Of a stretch of 15,065 nucleotides of DNA, positions 15,010-15,065 are shown piece by piece. The position numbers were made by a program, and so were the translations under genes. Each line of letters starts with the position of its first letter. The stretch's first letter is position 1. Under the pieces are notes generated by a model. The model made no database searches, had not been told where the DNA came from, and saw only the letters and a list, made by a program, of their open reading frames with translations. Source of the stretch: CAZAGD01 sp049699975 (lineage in GTDB: Bacteria; Desulfobacterota; SM23-61); assembly GCA_049699975.1 (NCBI GenBank), contig JBNAWB010000081.1, positions 1 to 15,065 of the forward strand, written 5' to 3'.

Positions 15010-15065
15010 TTATTCTAATATTTCGGCGATGACGCCGGCTCCTACCGTGCGCCCGCCCTCCCGAA
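15010..15065 (-). CDS. tuf: Elongation factor Tu, 3' end only (first tuf copy)
   Basis: Reading leftward from the window edge, 17 codons give REGGRTVGAGVIAEILE followed by TAA. This is the conserved EF-Tu carboxyl terminus of domain III. The rest of the gene lies outside the window. It precedes rpmG, tRNA-Trp and secE, the place usually called tufB in genomes with two EF-Tu genes. The sequence is markedly GC-rich against its AT-rich flank, and 11 of 17 codons end in G or C. It cannot be the same locus as the partial tuf at the left edge unless the contig is circular, which is not expected for this chromosomal cluster. Confidence 0.94.
   Translation of the reverse strand, partial: REGGRTVGAGVIAEILE

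Noticed and set aside
1..15065. Search for CRISPR arrays, insertion sequences, attachment sites, toxin-antitoxin or defence genes
   Set aside because: No spaced repeats, transposase-like frames or unexplained coding gaps are visible; all longer frames are accounted for by housekeeping genes.

Overview
This window is a bacterial transcription and translation super-cluster. Every gene reads leftward, on the minus strand. In transcription order it runs: 3' end of tuf (EF-Tu), rpmG, tRNA-Trp(CCA), secE, nusG, rplK, rplA, an L10 leader RNA, rplJ, rplL, rpoB, rpoC, rpsL, rpsG, fusA, and the 5' end of a second tuf. It joins the secE-nusG-rplKAJL-rpoBC block to the str block (rpsL-rpsG-fusA-tuf) without interruption. 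All plus-strand open frames are antisense shadows of these genes.

The organism looks like a Gram-negative-type bacterium. RpoB carries both large lineage insertions of the proteobacterial kind (roughly residues 230-360 and 970-1090). RpoC has the insertion inside the trigger loop (roughly 940-1115) and numbering almost identical to E. coli around its zinc site. The order tuf-rpmG-tRNA-Trp-secE...fusA-tuf is known from deltaproteobacterial (Desulfobacterota-like) genomes. I therefore favour that group or a nearby uncultured phylum, but cannot fix the lineage from sequence alone. Base composition is moderate with AT-rich gaps, and starts are often TTG or GTG.

Layout from right to left. 15065-14826 holds the tuf end and rpmG. 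14743-14667 is tRNA-Trp. 14636-13889 holds secE and nusG (translocon subunit and elongation/antitermination factor). 13873-11615 holds the large-subunit stalk and L1-arm proteins L11, L1, L10 and L7/L12, with a 174-nt L10-type autoregulatory leader between rplA and rplJ. 11482-3162 holds the beta and beta' subunits of RNA polymerase. 3105-89 holds S12, S7 and EF-G, and 42-1 starts EF-Tu. Short gaps, overlapping ribosome sites and the absence of any convincing intrinsic terminator suggest one long transcript. Two control points stand out: the L10 leader, and a good sigma70-type promoter overlapping the rpoC stop codon that would let the str genes be transcribed separately.

I see no mobile element, CRISPR array, toxin-antitoxin pair, defence system or unrecognised gene. 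The window is conserved housekeeping DNA and I found no undescribed system. The observations most worth checking are an 11-bp long-range pairing in the L10 leader that competes with the predicted L10-binding helix, the promoter at the rpoC-rpsL junction, and the fact that both window ends fall inside tuf, which looks like an assembly break at a duplicated gene.
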